The translations under genes were made by a program, and so were the position numbers. 64,000 bases of DNA from Halovenus salina (GTDB taxonomy: Archaea > Halobacteriota > Halobacteria > Halobacteriales > Haloarculaceae). The notes beneath the pieces were generated by a model. That model worked only from the letters and a program-made list of their open reading frames with translations, was not told where the DNA came from and ran no database searches. Of the stretch, positions 1 to 8,385 are shown in pieces (positions within the stretch are counted from its first letter, which is position 1; every line of letters begins with the position of its first letter). The stretch spans positions 62,001 through 126,000 of the forward strand of contig NZ_CP112973.1 of assembly GCF_026410925.1 (NCBI RefSeq), in the 5' to 3' direction.

Positions 1-332
1 ATCGACTCAATCTCATTGTCCAGTCGAAGGACATCAGACATTGCATCAATTGCACTACTGAAAGGGACATCGAGTTGGTAGCTGTAGTAATTCCCTCGAG
101 ATCCACTTCGATTCTCATTCGCAGCAAGAATACCGAGCATTCGTAGATCAGAAAGATGGTTATGGACGGATCGTTGCGCTAGTGGATCTGTTCCAGAGGA
201 CTCACAGAGAGTTAGATACTCTTCATAGATTTCCCGAGTTTTGTTCGGCGTGTCTTTCTTTGCTGAGGCCGAAAGGTAACCGTCTGGTTCGGGGATGCTG
301 AACACATCCAGAACCAGACACTTTCTCGTCAT
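1..332 (-). pseudogene. Orc1/Cdc6 C-terminal winged-helix fragment, runs off the window
   Basis: Reading the minus strand gives the C-terminal winged helix of an Orc1/Cdc6 initiator: a helix like YEEYLTLCESSGTDPLAQRS followed by VHNHLSDLRMLGIL and a GNYYSYQLD wing. The AAA+ ATPase part is absent. Upstream of an ATG at 332 the frame meets a TGA at 345-347, and the first residues (MTRKCLVLDVF) do not look like an initiator protein, so this is a 5'-truncated relic. The 3' end lies beyond position 1. An intact paralog is present at 46071-47300. The family call rests on recognisable winged-helix sequence only. Confidence 0.7.
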
Positions 333-755
333 CAATTCGGTGATTCAATCGCGCCGATTACGGCGGTCAGGAAGTACCGACTATAATAGCTCTGTCCATT
401 TAACCCAAGGAAGTATAGAGACAACGTTTGAAGCTACACTAAGCATATCAACGGTGGTTCGACGCGGTGTGCAGAACTGCTGTAAGAATGGAAATGACGG
501 TCTTGGAGTTGCTGACTCAGATACGTAGACAGACATTCGGACTATTCTCTGACACGCTGCTCAATATGAAATATGGATGATAGACAGCCGTGAACGGGCA
601 AGAGAGCCGACCAAGCTCTGATTTGGCCGGACTTTTCTACACCCCAGCCGGTCAGTCTTAGTTAGCTCACACATTGAATTACTAGTCTACATCAACTTCT
701 GTTATCCTCTTTTTAATAACTCTTTTAATACCTAAGTCCCTCAGTTGTTAATGCA
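333..755. other. Non-coding gap
   Basis: No credible gene is seen. The short frames here have no acidic bias and no recognisable family. The last 30 bp before the zinc-finger gene are AT-rich (runs of TTTTAATA) and probably hold its promoter. Confidence 0.5.
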
Positions 756-908
756 ATGTCGTACTCATGTACCCACTGCGATGCACAGTTCCAAAGCGCG
801 GCCAGCGTGAGCCAGCATGTCGGCCTTCATCACAACACGTGTGCAGCGTGTGACGAGCAGTTCAACGAAACTGACGCGCTGCGAAACCACATCCACGAGA
901 GTCACTGA
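756..908 (+). CDS. Small two-finger C2H2 zinc-finger protein, copy 1
   Basis: A 50-residue protein, MSYSCTHCDAQFQSAASVSQ onward, with two C2H2-type modules: C5/C8 with a following histidine pair, then CAACDEQF...HIHESH. The ATG at 756 was chosen over an overlapping ATG at 751 because only this frame gives the finger pattern. Small haloarchaeal C2H2 proteins are thought to bind nucleic acid or protein; the target is unknown. A near-identical copy lies at 7494-7646, with homology extending about 25 bp upstream and 50 bp downstream, so the locus was duplicated. After about position 960 the sequence changes abruptly to a nikR relic. Confidence 0.8.
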   Translation: MSYSCTHCDAQFQSAASVSQHVGLHHNTCAACDEQFNETDALRNHIHESH

Positions 909-963
909 TCGATCACTACTCTGGCCGGCACACAGCTGTCTCGATCACGATACTGCTTTTTTA

Positions 964-1092
964 CAGGGACAGATAGACGCGATATCCGAGTTCGTCAACG
1001 CCGTCCGAGCAGTTCTGGATGTCTGGACGGTGAACTACTCTCTCACCCGACTTGGCGAAGCGCCCCTTAGTCAGATATCCAGCGAACCTCGG
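964..1092 (+). pseudogene. Relic of a NikR-like regulator (C-terminal end only)
   Basis: The frame GQIDAISEFVNAVRAVLDVW continues as TVNYSLTRLGEAPLSQ and matches, nearly residue for residue, the C terminus of the intact NikR-like protein at 10752-11186. The ribbon-helix-helix domain and the metal-binding residues are missing. DNA similarity with 11061-11400 continues through and beyond the gene, so this is a leftover of a duplicated nikR/flavoprotein pair joined to a zinc-finger gene copy. Confidence 0.8.
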
Positions 1093-1132
1093 TGCCGGGC
1101 AATGTATCGACTCGCAAAACAGTGTGACGGTT

Positions 1133-1310
1133 TTACCGAGAGGGACTCGCGGTTTGGTGGGGATTTTTTTGTGGCTGGGAGTTGAGTATCCGTTCTGCTG
1201 CTCGGCGTGCACCCGGAATATTGCCCGCAAACGCCCCAAGGCTCTCTTCTGCGAGTTGTCCAGTGACAAAGATGTGTGAACACTCACCGTCTCTCGCTCT
1301 CGCGCGCCGG
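1133..1310 (-). pseudogene. Relic of a flavin-dependent oxidoreductase (C-terminal end only)
   Basis: The minus-strand frame with DGECSHIFVTGQLAEESLG and AFAGNIPGARRAAERILN matches the last 50 residues of the intact protein at 11240-12466. It converges on the nikR relic exactly as the intact pair does. The N-terminal dinucleotide-binding parts are gone. Confidence 0.8.
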
Positions 1311-1406
1311 TCTCGGTAACACACCGGCCCGACTCGTCGTTCGTTCCGAGTGCAAGAGCAGTACTACCCGACCCAGAATAATAAATATTCTACTGAATTT
1401 AGTAAC

Positions 1407-1441
1407 TTTTATTATAACAGGCTGAAGGAATAGTAATTGCG
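1407..1441 (+). promoter_or_regulatory. Promoter of the nickel-type ABC operon with an ATAGTAAT motif
   Basis: A TATA-like stretch TTTTATTATAA at 1407-1417 lies about 25-30 nt before the nikA ATG at 1442, as expected for a leaderless or near-leaderless haloarchaeal transcript. ATAGTAAT at 1430-1437 sits between TATA box and start codon, where a bound repressor would block initiation. The same octamer recurs near other metal genes in the window. Function is inferred. Confidence 0.45.
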
Positions 1442-2965
1442 ATGGAAGACGATATAACGAGTACTCTCTCACGGAGAGAACTGTTGACGATGTCGGCAGG
1501 CACCAGTATCGTGGCGACGGCTGGCTGTTTGACCGCGAGTTCTTCGGAAGGCCAAGAGCCATTGCGAATCACACTCCCACGGGAACCGACCGGTGGGGAC
1601 TGGGACACGCACGGTGGCGTCGTACCGTACTACACACCATTTCAGGAGACACTGACGAGGGCGTCACCGTCACTCGACACCATCGAGCCGGGACTGGCGA
1701 CGGACTGGGATACCGTCGACGAGACGACGTGGGAGTTCGAACTCCGCGAAGACGTCACCTTCCACGACGGGACGGAGCTGACACCGAGTGTCGCTGCGGA
1801 CGCACTCTCAGGGCTCATCGAGGCTCGACCGCTCGGGTTCACCCGGTTCACCCCGGATAGTTTCACTCCCACGGGTGGACAGACACTCGAAATAGAGACC
1901 TCACAGCCAGAGCCTTCGACACCAGGCAACTTGGCGCATCCGCTGTTGAGTCTCCAGCATCCTGATGCCGACGACCCCGTCGGGACAGGCCCTTACACTG
2001 TCGAGTCGAGTGCGCCTGACGAGCCAGTCGAAACAAATATTTATGAGGACTATTGGGGGGAGACAGGTGACAGCGCACTGATTTTCGAAGGGAGGCAGGA
2101 CCCGCGGACCCGTTCGCTTCGACTCGAGTCCGATGAGACGGCCGTCGGGATCGACCTACCACGAGGGAGCTACGACCAACTGGATTCGGTCGACGGTGTG
2201 AACGTACGGAGGCAGACGGAACCACGGACCGGAATGGTCCAGATCAACAAGTACCGGGCCGTGACGAACGACCGGAATCTCCGCCAGGCGATACTATACG
2301 CCGTAGATCAGTACGAGATAGTCGAGCAATTACTTAACGGGGTCGGCGAACCTGCCCACGTCCCGTTCTCGAAGGTGATTCCGTGGTCGGCCCACGACGA
2401 GATACCGCCACACACTGGCGAGGAGCAGGCCAGAGACTACCTCGACCAGTCGGAGTACGACGGCGAGGAACTCAGGTTTATAATTACTGGGAGCGAGGAA
2501 GAACAGCGACTCATCGCCGAATCGATCCAACGACAGTGTGACGCGGTCGGCATCAACATCGGCATCGAGCAGGTCGAAGCTGCCGCGTTCTTCTCACAGT
2601 ACACCGGCGGTGAGTCCGACTTGGCGTTTGTCGAACTGGGGTCGATCAACGGTGCCGCCGACTACCTGGTCTACGTGATGTATCACTCCGAAGGAGGCGA
2701 CAACGTCGCCCAGTACGAGAGCGAGGGCACTGGTGTCGTCAATCCCGGTTCGGAAGTCGACGAACTGATCGAAGGCGGGGATACCGCGTTCGACCGGGAA
2801 CAAAAACACGAGGCCTACAGGGAGGTCCAGCGTCGTGTCATGGACGCTGCGGTGACAGTCCCGCTGTACTACAAGGAACACGTCCTCGGATGGGACAGCA
2901 AGATAACGGGACCGGACGAACACGCGATCCCACACATGACGGACTGGACGACCCTGTCGAGATAG
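1442..2965 (+). CDS. nikA: ABC transporter substrate-binding lipoprotein, nickel/peptide family
   Basis: A 507-residue family 5 solute-binding protein of normal length that should capture nickel, a metal chelate or a peptide outside the membrane and hand it to the permeases encoded next. It begins with a twin-arginine stretch (SRRELLTMSAG) followed by a lipobox ending at Cys29 (ATAGC), so it is probably Tat-exported and lipid-anchored. Family landmarks include FELREDVTFHDGTELTPS near residue 100 and NLRQAILYAVD near residue 280. It is the first gene of a tightly packed five-gene operon. Nickel as substrate is inferred from the many NikR-like genes nearby; oligopeptide transporters look alike. 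Confidence 0.85.
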   Translation: MEDDITSTLSRRELLTMSAGTSIVATAGCLTASSSEGQEPLRITLPREPTGGDWDTHGGVVPYYTPFQETLTRASPSLDTIEPGLATDWDTVDETTWEFELREDVTFHDGTELTPSVAADALSGLIEARPLGFTRFTPDSFTPTGGQTLEIETSQPEPSTPGNLAHPLLSLQHPDADDPVGTGPYTVESSAPDEPVETNIYEDYWGETGDSALIFEGRQDPRTRSLRLESDETAVGIDLPRGSYDQLDSVDGVNVRRQTEPRTGMVQINKYRAVTNDRNLRQAILYAVDQYEIVEQLLNGVGEPAHVPFSKVIPWSAHDEIPPHTGEEQARDYLDQSEYDGEELRFIITGSEEEQRLIAESIQRQCDAVGINIGIEQVEAAAFFSQYTGGESDLAFVELGSINGAADYLVYVMYHSEGGDNVAQYESEGTGVVNPGSEVDELIEGGDTAFDREQKHEAYREVQRRVMDAAVTVPLYYKEHVLGWDSKITGPDEHAIPHMTDWTTLSR

Positions 2966-3907
2966 ATGCGAACGTACGTACTCAAGCGACTCGGGAGTTC
3001 GCTGCTCGTCATGTGGGGGGCGAGCCTCGCGGCGTATGCGATGATCTTCGCCGCACCGGGTGACCCCGCCGAGACGATTCTGCGCGAACAACTCGCGGGA
3101 CAACCGACTGAACAACAGGTCGCGCAGTTCCGTGCAGAACACGGCCTCGACGAGCCGTTCCCGATCCAATATCTCGACTGGATCGGCGGGGCGATACAGG
3201 GTGACCTCGGTCAGTCGTACTACCACGAGCGAACGGTGACGGACCTGCTGGTGAGCAATCTGCCTGCGACAATCGAACTCACGGGTGCGGCGCTGTTGCT
3301 CTCGTTGGTCGTGTCGATTCCGGCCGGGATCATCAGTGCAGTCCACCGAGACACCGGTCTCGATTATCTCAGTCAGGCGGGTGCACTCCTCGGCATCTCG
3401 ATGCCGAACTTCTGGCTGGGATACCTGTTGATCATCGTCGTCGCCCTCCCGCTCCGTGCGGTTCCGACCTCCGGAGCCGGCTCCCATGCACACCTGCTCC
3501 TCCCCGCAATAACGCTGGGGACCGGCCTGACAGCCGTCACAACCCGGCTGCTTCGAGCGTCCCTACTCGAAACCTTACAAGAGTCGTATATCCGGACCGC
3601 CCGGTCAAAGGGACTCCGTGAACGCGTCGTGCTCTACCGGCACGCACTCAGGTCCGCGCTGATTCCTGTCGTGACAGTCGTCGGTGTGCAACTGGCCGCT
3701 TTGCTCAACGGTGCTGTCGTCGTCGAAGTCGTGTTTGGGCGGCCCGGACTCGGACGGCTCCTCGTCGACGCAATATTCGCACGGGACTATCCTGTCGTCC
3801 AAGGAACTGTCCTGTTGCTGGCCGTCGTCTTTGTGCTGACGAACACACTTGTCGACCTTTCGTATCGATATCTGGATCCTCGGATTGACCTCGAATACAC
3901 ATCATGA
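2966..3907 (+). CDS. nikB: ABC transporter permease, NikB/DppB type
   Basis: A 313-residue inner-membrane permease of the DppB/NikB family: an N-terminal membrane segment (VLKRLGSSLLVMWGASLAAY), a large extracytoplasmic loop with the family pattern EQVAQFRAEHGLDEPFPIQY, and five further membrane spans. The cytoplasmic EAA loop is visible around RTARSKGLRERVVLYRHALR, where it contacts the ATPase. The ATG follows the upstream stop codon directly, indicating translational coupling. It should pair with the next permease to form the channel. Confidence 0.9.
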   Translation: MRTYVLKRLGSSLLVMWGASLAAYAMIFAAPGDPAETILREQLAGQPTEQQVAQFRAEHGLDEPFPIQYLDWIGGAIQGDLGQSYYHERTVTDLLVSNLPATIELTGAALLLSLVVSIPAGIISAVHRDTGLDYLSQAGALLGISMPNFWLGYLLIIVVALPLRAVPTSGAGSHAHLLLPAITLGTGLTAVTTRLLRASLLETLQESYIRTARSKGLRERVVLYRHALRSALIPVVTVVGVQLAALLNGAVVVEVVFGRPGLGRLLVDAIFARDYPVVQGTVLLLAVVFVLTNTLVDLSYRYLDPRIDLEYTS

Positions 3908-4776
3908 GCCTCTCGACACCATCCGACCGCTTCGAACGAATTCGCGGCACAGACCTTCTCAGCACACTGCGATCCGATCCATCGAGCCTCCTCGGGACAC
4001 TCGTCGTCGCCGCACTGACCGGCGTCGCGCTGGTCGGACCGTTGGTACTCGGTGATCCAACTAGCGGCTCGCTCTCGAACAGTCTTCAGGCACCCTCGCT
4101 GGCCCATCCGCTGGGGACCGATCCGCTTGGAAGAGACATGTTGACACGACTTGTGTACGGAGCACGCGTCACGCTCGGTATCGCAGTCGCTGTCACGCTC
4201 GTCAGACTCACCATCGGAATGGTCATCGGACTCGTCGCTGGTGTCGTCGGTGGACTGGTCGAGGAGTCGCTGATGCGCCTCGTCGATTTCCTCTTTGCGT
4301 TTCCCGGGATGGTGCTCGCACTGGTCGTTGCCGGTGTCCTTGGCCCGAGTCTGCAGAATGCCCTCCTTGCGCTCGCCGTCGTCGGGTGGGGTTCGTACGC
4401 CCGTGTCGTTCGTGGCTCGGTCCTCTCGGTCCGTGAAGAGCCGTTCGTCGACGCAGCGAAACTCGCAGGCGTCTCACGTCCACGACTCGTGATCACACAT
4501 CTCGTCCCAAACGTCGCAGGCCCGGTCGTCGTCCTCGCCAGTTTGAATCTGGGTGGCGTCCTGCTTGCCGCCTCCGGGCTTTCGTTTCTGGGACTCGGGG
4601 CACAACCGCCGACGCCCGAGTGGGGGACGATGATCGCAAATGGGGCACCGTACCTCCGTACGGCACCGTGGCTGATTAACGCGCCGGGCATCGCGATTGC
4701 GCTTACTGTGTTCGGCTTCAACCTGCTGGGTGACGGACTTCGGGATGCACTCGATATCGAAGAGGTGTCTCACTGA
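3904..4776 (+). CDS. nikC: ABC transporter permease, NikC/DppC type
   Basis: A 290-residue second permease of the DppC/NikC family with the usual N-terminal cytoplasmic stretch, GTDPLGRDMLTRLVYGARVT near residue 65-85, and the EAA loop around FVDAAKLAGVSRPRLVITHL. GAQPPTPEWGTMI is another family landmark. It overlaps nikB by 4 bp (ATGA) and the next gene by 1 bp, so all are probably translated together. Confidence 0.9.
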   Translation: MSLSTPSDRFERIRGTDLLSTLRSDPSSLLGTLVVAALTGVALVGPLVLGDPTSGSLSNSLQAPSLAHPLGTDPLGRDMLTRLVYGARVTLGIAVAVTLVRLTIGMVIGLVAGVVGGLVEESLMRLVDFLFAFPGMVLALVVAGVLGPSLQNALLALAVVGWGSYARVVRGSVLSVREEPFVDAAKLAGVSRPRLVITHLVPNVAGPVVVLASLNLGGVLLAASGLSFLGLGAQPPTPEWGTMIANGAPYLRTAPWLINAPGIAIALTVFGFNLLGDGLRDALDIEEVSH

Positions 4777-6341
4777 TGTTGGCTGTCGACAATCTCACCA
4801 TCCAGTACGGTGACTCCACCGCTGTCCAGGATGTGACGTTCAAGGTCGAATCCGGAGAATGTGTCGGCCTCGTCGGCGAATCTGGTGCCGGGAAGTCGAC
4901 AATCGGGCTTGCCGTTCTTGGACTGGCGGGTACACCGACTGGCTCGATCCAGTTCTGTGGCACCGAACTCGTCGGGACTGACTCCGCGACATTACGTTCG
5001 GTTCGTGGGGCTGAGATCGGACTCGCGTTTCAGGACGCCGATGATGCGCTCCATCCGGCGTACTCGGTCGGCGAACAAATCGCCGAGAGCATCGACGGTC
5101 GCCGTCGGAACTGGCGACGCCGCCACCAGGACACTGTCGAGTCACTCCTCGGGAATGTTGATCTCGACTCCGCGTTAGCGGGGCAGTATCCGCATCAGAT
5201 CTCAGGTGGCCAGAAACAGCGTGCGCTGTTGGCTGTCGCCCTCGCAGGTGACCCGGAGCTATTGATCGCCGACGAGCCGACGAGTTCACTTGACACCGTC
5301 ACAAAAGCGTCTGTACTCGAGACGATAGAGCGCCTCTCCGCGAGCCGTGACCTCTCAGTGTTGTTCATCACGCACGACCTCGGGATCGTCCAACGGGCCT
5401 GTGATCGGACGCTCGTGCTTCGAGACGGCCGTATTGTCGAGCGCGGCCAGACTAATATGGTTTTTTCTGACCCAACACACGAGTACACGGAGTCACTCGT
5501 CGGTATCCGTCAGCAACCGACAGCGGCCGTCGACGGCGGGAAAACATCAACTGGCCATGTTCTCGTTGAACTGGAGTGTGTGAGCAAGGCATACGACCAG
5601 GGTTCAGTGCTCGATTCGCTGCTTGGCAGAGACGACCGAACGGTCGCTGTCGAGGACTGTTCGCTCGCTGTTCGGGAGGGAGAAGCGGTCGGACTGCTGG
5701 GTCGTTCCGGTGCCGGTAAGACGACACTGGCTCGACTGGTGGCCGGTCTTGAGACGCCAACCGACGGGACAGTCTCTCTAAAGGGAACAGACGTCGGGTC
5801 GATCGGTGAACGGTCGCCCGTCCACCGGGAGGCGATCGGATACGTGTTTCAGTCCCCGCGAGCCAGTCTCGACCCGCGACGGACTGTCGCCGAGAGCGTT
5901 GCCGAACCGCTTGGAGGGAACGACAGTCCCGAACTGTCCGCACGCGGCCGCGTCGGGGAGTTGCTCGAGACGGTCGGGCTCACAGGATACGAACAAAAGT
6001 ACCCCCGCGAACTCTCCGGTGGTGAGGCCCAGCGTGTCGCCGTCGCGAGAGCGCTGGCAGTGGATCCTGACCTGCTCGTCCTCGACGAGGCGACCAGTGC
6101 GCTGGACACGATCACCGCTGACCGCTGTTGTACACTGTTCGAACGACTCCGTCGCGAGCGCGGCCTCACGATGCTTGTCGTCACACACGACGTCGAAATC
6201 GCTCGTCGCCTCACCGACCGAACGCTCGTACTGGAGAACGGCCGTATCGTCGAACGCGACGAGACCGCAGCGATTCTAGCTGACCCGGAAACCAAACCTG
6301 CCCAGACACTGGTCGAGAGCGCATACACGCTACAACAATGA
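4776..6341 (+). CDS. Fused two-domain ABC ATPase (NikD-NikE type)
   Basis: A 521-residue protein with two complete nucleotide-binding domains in one chain. Domain 1 (about 1-240) has Walker A GESGAGKST, signature SGGQKQR, Walker B LLIADEPTS and H-loop FITHD. Domain 2 (about 265-520) has Walker A GRSGAGKTT, signature LSGGEAQR, Walker B LLVLDEATSALD and H-loop VVTHD. In many bacteria these domains are separate NikD and NikE or DppD and DppF proteins; here the fusion fixes a 1:1 ratio. No key residue is missing. The gene overlaps its neighbours by 1 bp and 4 bp and powers the permeases encoded upstream. Confidence 0.92.
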   Translation: MLAVDNLTIQYGDSTAVQDVTFKVESGECVGLVGESGAGKSTIGLAVLGLAGTPTGSIQFCGTELVGTDSATLRSVRGAEIGLAFQDADDALHPAYSVGEQIAESIDGRRRNWRRRHQDTVESLLGNVDLDSALAGQYPHQISGGQKQRALLAVALAGDPELLIADEPTSSLDTVTKASVLETIERLSASRDLSVLFITHDLGIVQRACDRTLVLRDGRIVERGQTNMVFSDPTHEYTESLVGIRQQPTAAVDGGKTSTGHVLVELECVSKAYDQGSVLDSLLGRDDRTVAVEDCSLAVREGEAVGLLGRSGAGKTTLARLVAGLETPTDGTVSLKGTDVGSIGERSPVHREAIGYVFQSPRASLDPRRTVAESVAEPLGGNDSPELSARGRVGELLETVGLTGYEQKYPRELSGGEAQRVAVARALAVDPDLLVLDEATSALDTITADRCCTLFERLRRERGLTMLVVTHDVEIARRLTDRTLVLENGRIVERDETAAILADPETKPAQTLVESAYTLQQ

Positions 6342-7033
6342 CAGACACAACTCACTACGACATTGGTATCGTCGGGGGTGGTCCCGCAGGCTGTGCAGCA
6401 GCACTGTTCTGTGCGCGGGCCGACCTCGAGACAATCCTTCTGGTCAACGGCCGGTCGACACTCCAGAAGTGCGCCTACGTGGAGAACTACCTCGGCTTTC
6501 CCGCGGGAGTCGAACCGACGACGCTGCTGACACTTGCACGCGAACACGTTGAGCGGACTGGCTGTACAGTCGAAGAGACGACCGTCGAGACGGTTATTGA
6601 TGACGGTGCCTCGTTCCAGGTACATCTCCCGGAGAAGGACATCCACACAGACACCGTGGTCGCGGCTTCGTGGGCGGACAGCGACTACCTCTCGGCACTG
6701 GATGTCGAGACCGAGCCAGAACCTGACGAACTGGTGCAGGAAATCATCACTGACAGTGAAGGCCGGACCAACGTCGACGGCGTCTGGGCGGCCGGACGGA
6801 TCACCGGAACGCATCACCAGGCCCTCGTCAACGCCGGAGACGGTGCCCGTGTCGCGCTGAATCTCGTGAACGAACGACGCCCAGCATTCTACAACGACTG
6901 GATCGCACCTGAGGGGTACTACGAGCAGTACGGTCGGGACGTGCCTGTTGGAGTCGAAGAGGTCAGTCACGAGGAGCGCAACAAGCGGGCCACCCGTGGC
7001 CGTACCTGGATGCACGAATTCTTCGGCGGATAG
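6338..7033 (+). CDS. Thioredoxin-reductase-like FAD oxidoreductase, compact form
   Basis: A 231-residue flavoprotein. It starts with an FAD-binding GXGXXG-type fold (GIVGGGPAGCAAAL) and contains the C-terminal FAD signature VDGVWAAGRITGTHHQALVN typical of thioredoxin reductases. It is about 80 residues shorter than a normal thioredoxin reductase: most of the NAD(P)H domain is missing and no CXXC redox pair is present, so it is unlikely to reduce thioredoxin. The 4-bp overlap with the ATPase gene makes it the last gene of the importer operon, suggesting a role in processing the imported metal complex, for example reductive release. That role is inference. Confidence 0.75.
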   Translation: MTDTTHYDIGIVGGGPAGCAAALFCARADLETILLVNGRSTLQKCAYVENYLGFPAGVEPTTLLTLAREHVERTGCTVEETTVETVIDDGASFQVHLPEKDIHTDTVVAASWADSDYLSALDVETEPEPDELVQEIITDSEGRTNVDGVWAAGRITGTHHQALVNAGDGARVALNLVNERRPAFYNDWIAPEGYYEQYGRDVPVGVEEVSHEERNKRATRGRTWMHEFFGG

Positions 7034-7264
7034 TCAGTCTTCGAGACCGAAGTCGGCGAGTGAGTGTGTGTGGTGCCACACCGCGACGACTTCGTCTGCG
7101 TCGAACGTTAGCATCCCATCAGTTAGATCGATGTGGACCGTTCCGTCGTCGATTACTGTATCGTGGAGATGCATCTCCAGTGGTTCGTCGAACTCCGATA
7201 CCGCAGCCATCAGTTCACCCTTTTCCTCAAGTTTCGTCTGCAGTTCGTTAGCTTCTACGACCAT
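7034..7264 (-). CDS. Hypothetical 76-residue acidic protein
   Basis: Not recognised. The protein (MVVEANELQTKLEEKGELMA at the start) is acidic and has histidines in HLHD and WHHTHS, which could bind metal. It converges on the flavoprotein gene, their stop codons being adjacent. The upstream AT-rich region from 7265 to 7330 probably holds its promoter. Haloarchaeal-style composition and its place between metal genes support a real gene. Confidence 0.6.
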   Translation of the reverse strand: MVVEANELQTKLEEKGELMAAVSEFDEPLEMHLHDTVIDDGTVHIDLTDGMLTFDADEVVAVWHHTHSLADFGLED

Positions 7265-7493
7265 TACACACCTCTATTAGTTTGCGATATGAAAATACAT
7301 TTTGGCTTCTCTCATAATATGGTTATTACAAAAAAATTTTTATTACCCGATTTCTCCGACCGTGTATCTCAGTAGTCTTCCTGTAGGTCCGTGGCATTAG
7401 TTAATATTCTGCGAGATTAATACTCAATAGCAGGATTGCCATCCCCATTTTTAATAACCTATTTAGTAATATAGGCCCCGAGTTGTTAATGCA

Positions 7494-7646
7494 ATGTCGT
7501 ACTCATGCACCCACTGCGATGCACAGTTCCAAAGCGCGGCCAGCGTGAGCCAGCACGTCGGCCTTCATCACAACACGTGTGCAGCGTGTGATGAGCAGTT
7601 CGACGAGACCGACGCACTGCGCGAACACATCCACGAGAGTCACTGA
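7494..7646 (+). CDS. Small two-finger C2H2 zinc-finger protein, copy 2
   Basis: A 50-residue protein almost identical to the one at 756-908 (for example NHIHESH there, EHIHESH here). It carries two CXXC plus histidine-pair modules. The upstream AGTTGTTAATGCA block and downstream sequence are also shared with copy 1, so a segment of roughly 220 bp was duplicated. Retention of all zinc ligands in both copies suggests selection. Target unknown. Confidence 0.8.
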   Translation: MSYSCTHCDAQFQSAASVSQHVGLHHNTCAACDEQFDETDALREHIHESH

Positions 7647-7915
7647 TCGATCACTACTCTGGCCGGCACACAGCTGTTTCGATTACGATACTGCTTTTTT
7701 GCCCGAGGACGAACCCACGTACGTGCCCGAAGACACCCCGAAATACGAGTCGATTGGCGACAGCTCAGTACGTGTGCCGTTCCTTTAGTAAACTGTGGCT
7801 GGATAACTAATATAGGCCCTGAATTTGCTAATTCTTATCACGTCAAATGCAGTATTACATCTCTACAAGCGTGCTAACAGCCATTTTGTATCTTCAGTCG
7901 GTACCTCTGTTTGCA

Positions 7916-8050
7916 ATGTGTCACTGTTTCGATGAACTAGACGAGTTGAGCGAGTCAGAACAAGCAGAACTGCTTGAAGAGCACTCGACAAACGAACTCA
8001 GAGCAGAACTTTCCACGGGGGATTTTGAAACGCTTGGAATCACTAGCTAG
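7916..8050 (+). CDS. Hypothetical 44-residue acidic protein
   Basis: Starts MCHCFDELDELSESEQAELL and is rich in Glu and Asp, as expected for a haloarchaeal protein. The ATG at 7916 is preferred to an upstream start at 7847 because the extra residues are hydrophobic and unlike the rest. Cys2, His3 and Cys4 form a possible metal site. No family recognised. Confidence 0.4.
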   Translation: MCHCFDELDELSESEQAELLEEHSTNELRAELSTGDFETLGITS

Positions 8051-8073
8051 CGGGGACAGACAGTCTCTCCATG

Positions 8074-8385
8074 TCACTCGACGCGTTCGAACCGATGGAG
8101 AACAGTCTTGTCCTCGTCGTCCCACGTCAAATCGTGCGTTTGCTCGATACGTTGCTTGTACGCATCCAGATTGGGTGAGCCTTCTGCACGAGCGTCCGCG
8201 TCAGTCAGGTCACCCAAGCGCTCTTCGCGGACCGTTGTCACCTCGAATGTCGTTCCATCGATAGCGAAGCGGTCGCCCTCGGACGCGTGCTTGTCACCGC
8301 GATGCAGTTGCGTCACGTCCCCGGCCAGCACTGCGTCTCTGACCCGCTCGGCCGGGAGGAGTTCGGAAGCGTCAATCTCAGTCAT
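8074..8385 (-). CDS. ASCH-domain protein
   Basis: A 103-residue protein fitting the ASCH/PUA-like fold, a small RNA-binding beta barrel: GDRFAIDGTTFEVTTVREER in the middle, then a helix and the closing strand HDLTWDDEDKTVLHRFERV. Its ATG lies 8 bp inside the end of the COG0523 gene upstream, so it is the third gene of a minus-strand operon with two COG0523 GTPases. Its role there is unknown; an RNA- or translation-linked function is inferred from the fold. Confidence 0.7.
   Translation of the reverse strand: MTEIDASELLPAERVRDAVLAGDVTQLHRGDKHASEGDRFAIDGTTFEVTTVREERLGDLTDADARAEGSPNLDAYKQRIEQTHDLTWDDEDKTVLHRFERVE

Noticed and set aside
2594..3493. 299-residue minus-strand frame opposite nikA/nikB
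   Set aside because: Antisense shadow of two clear transporter genes; basic and repetitive composition, no family pattern.
5849..7015. 388-residue minus-strand frame
   Set aside because: Lies opposite the fused ATPase and flavoprotein genes, which have complete motif sets; this frame has none.
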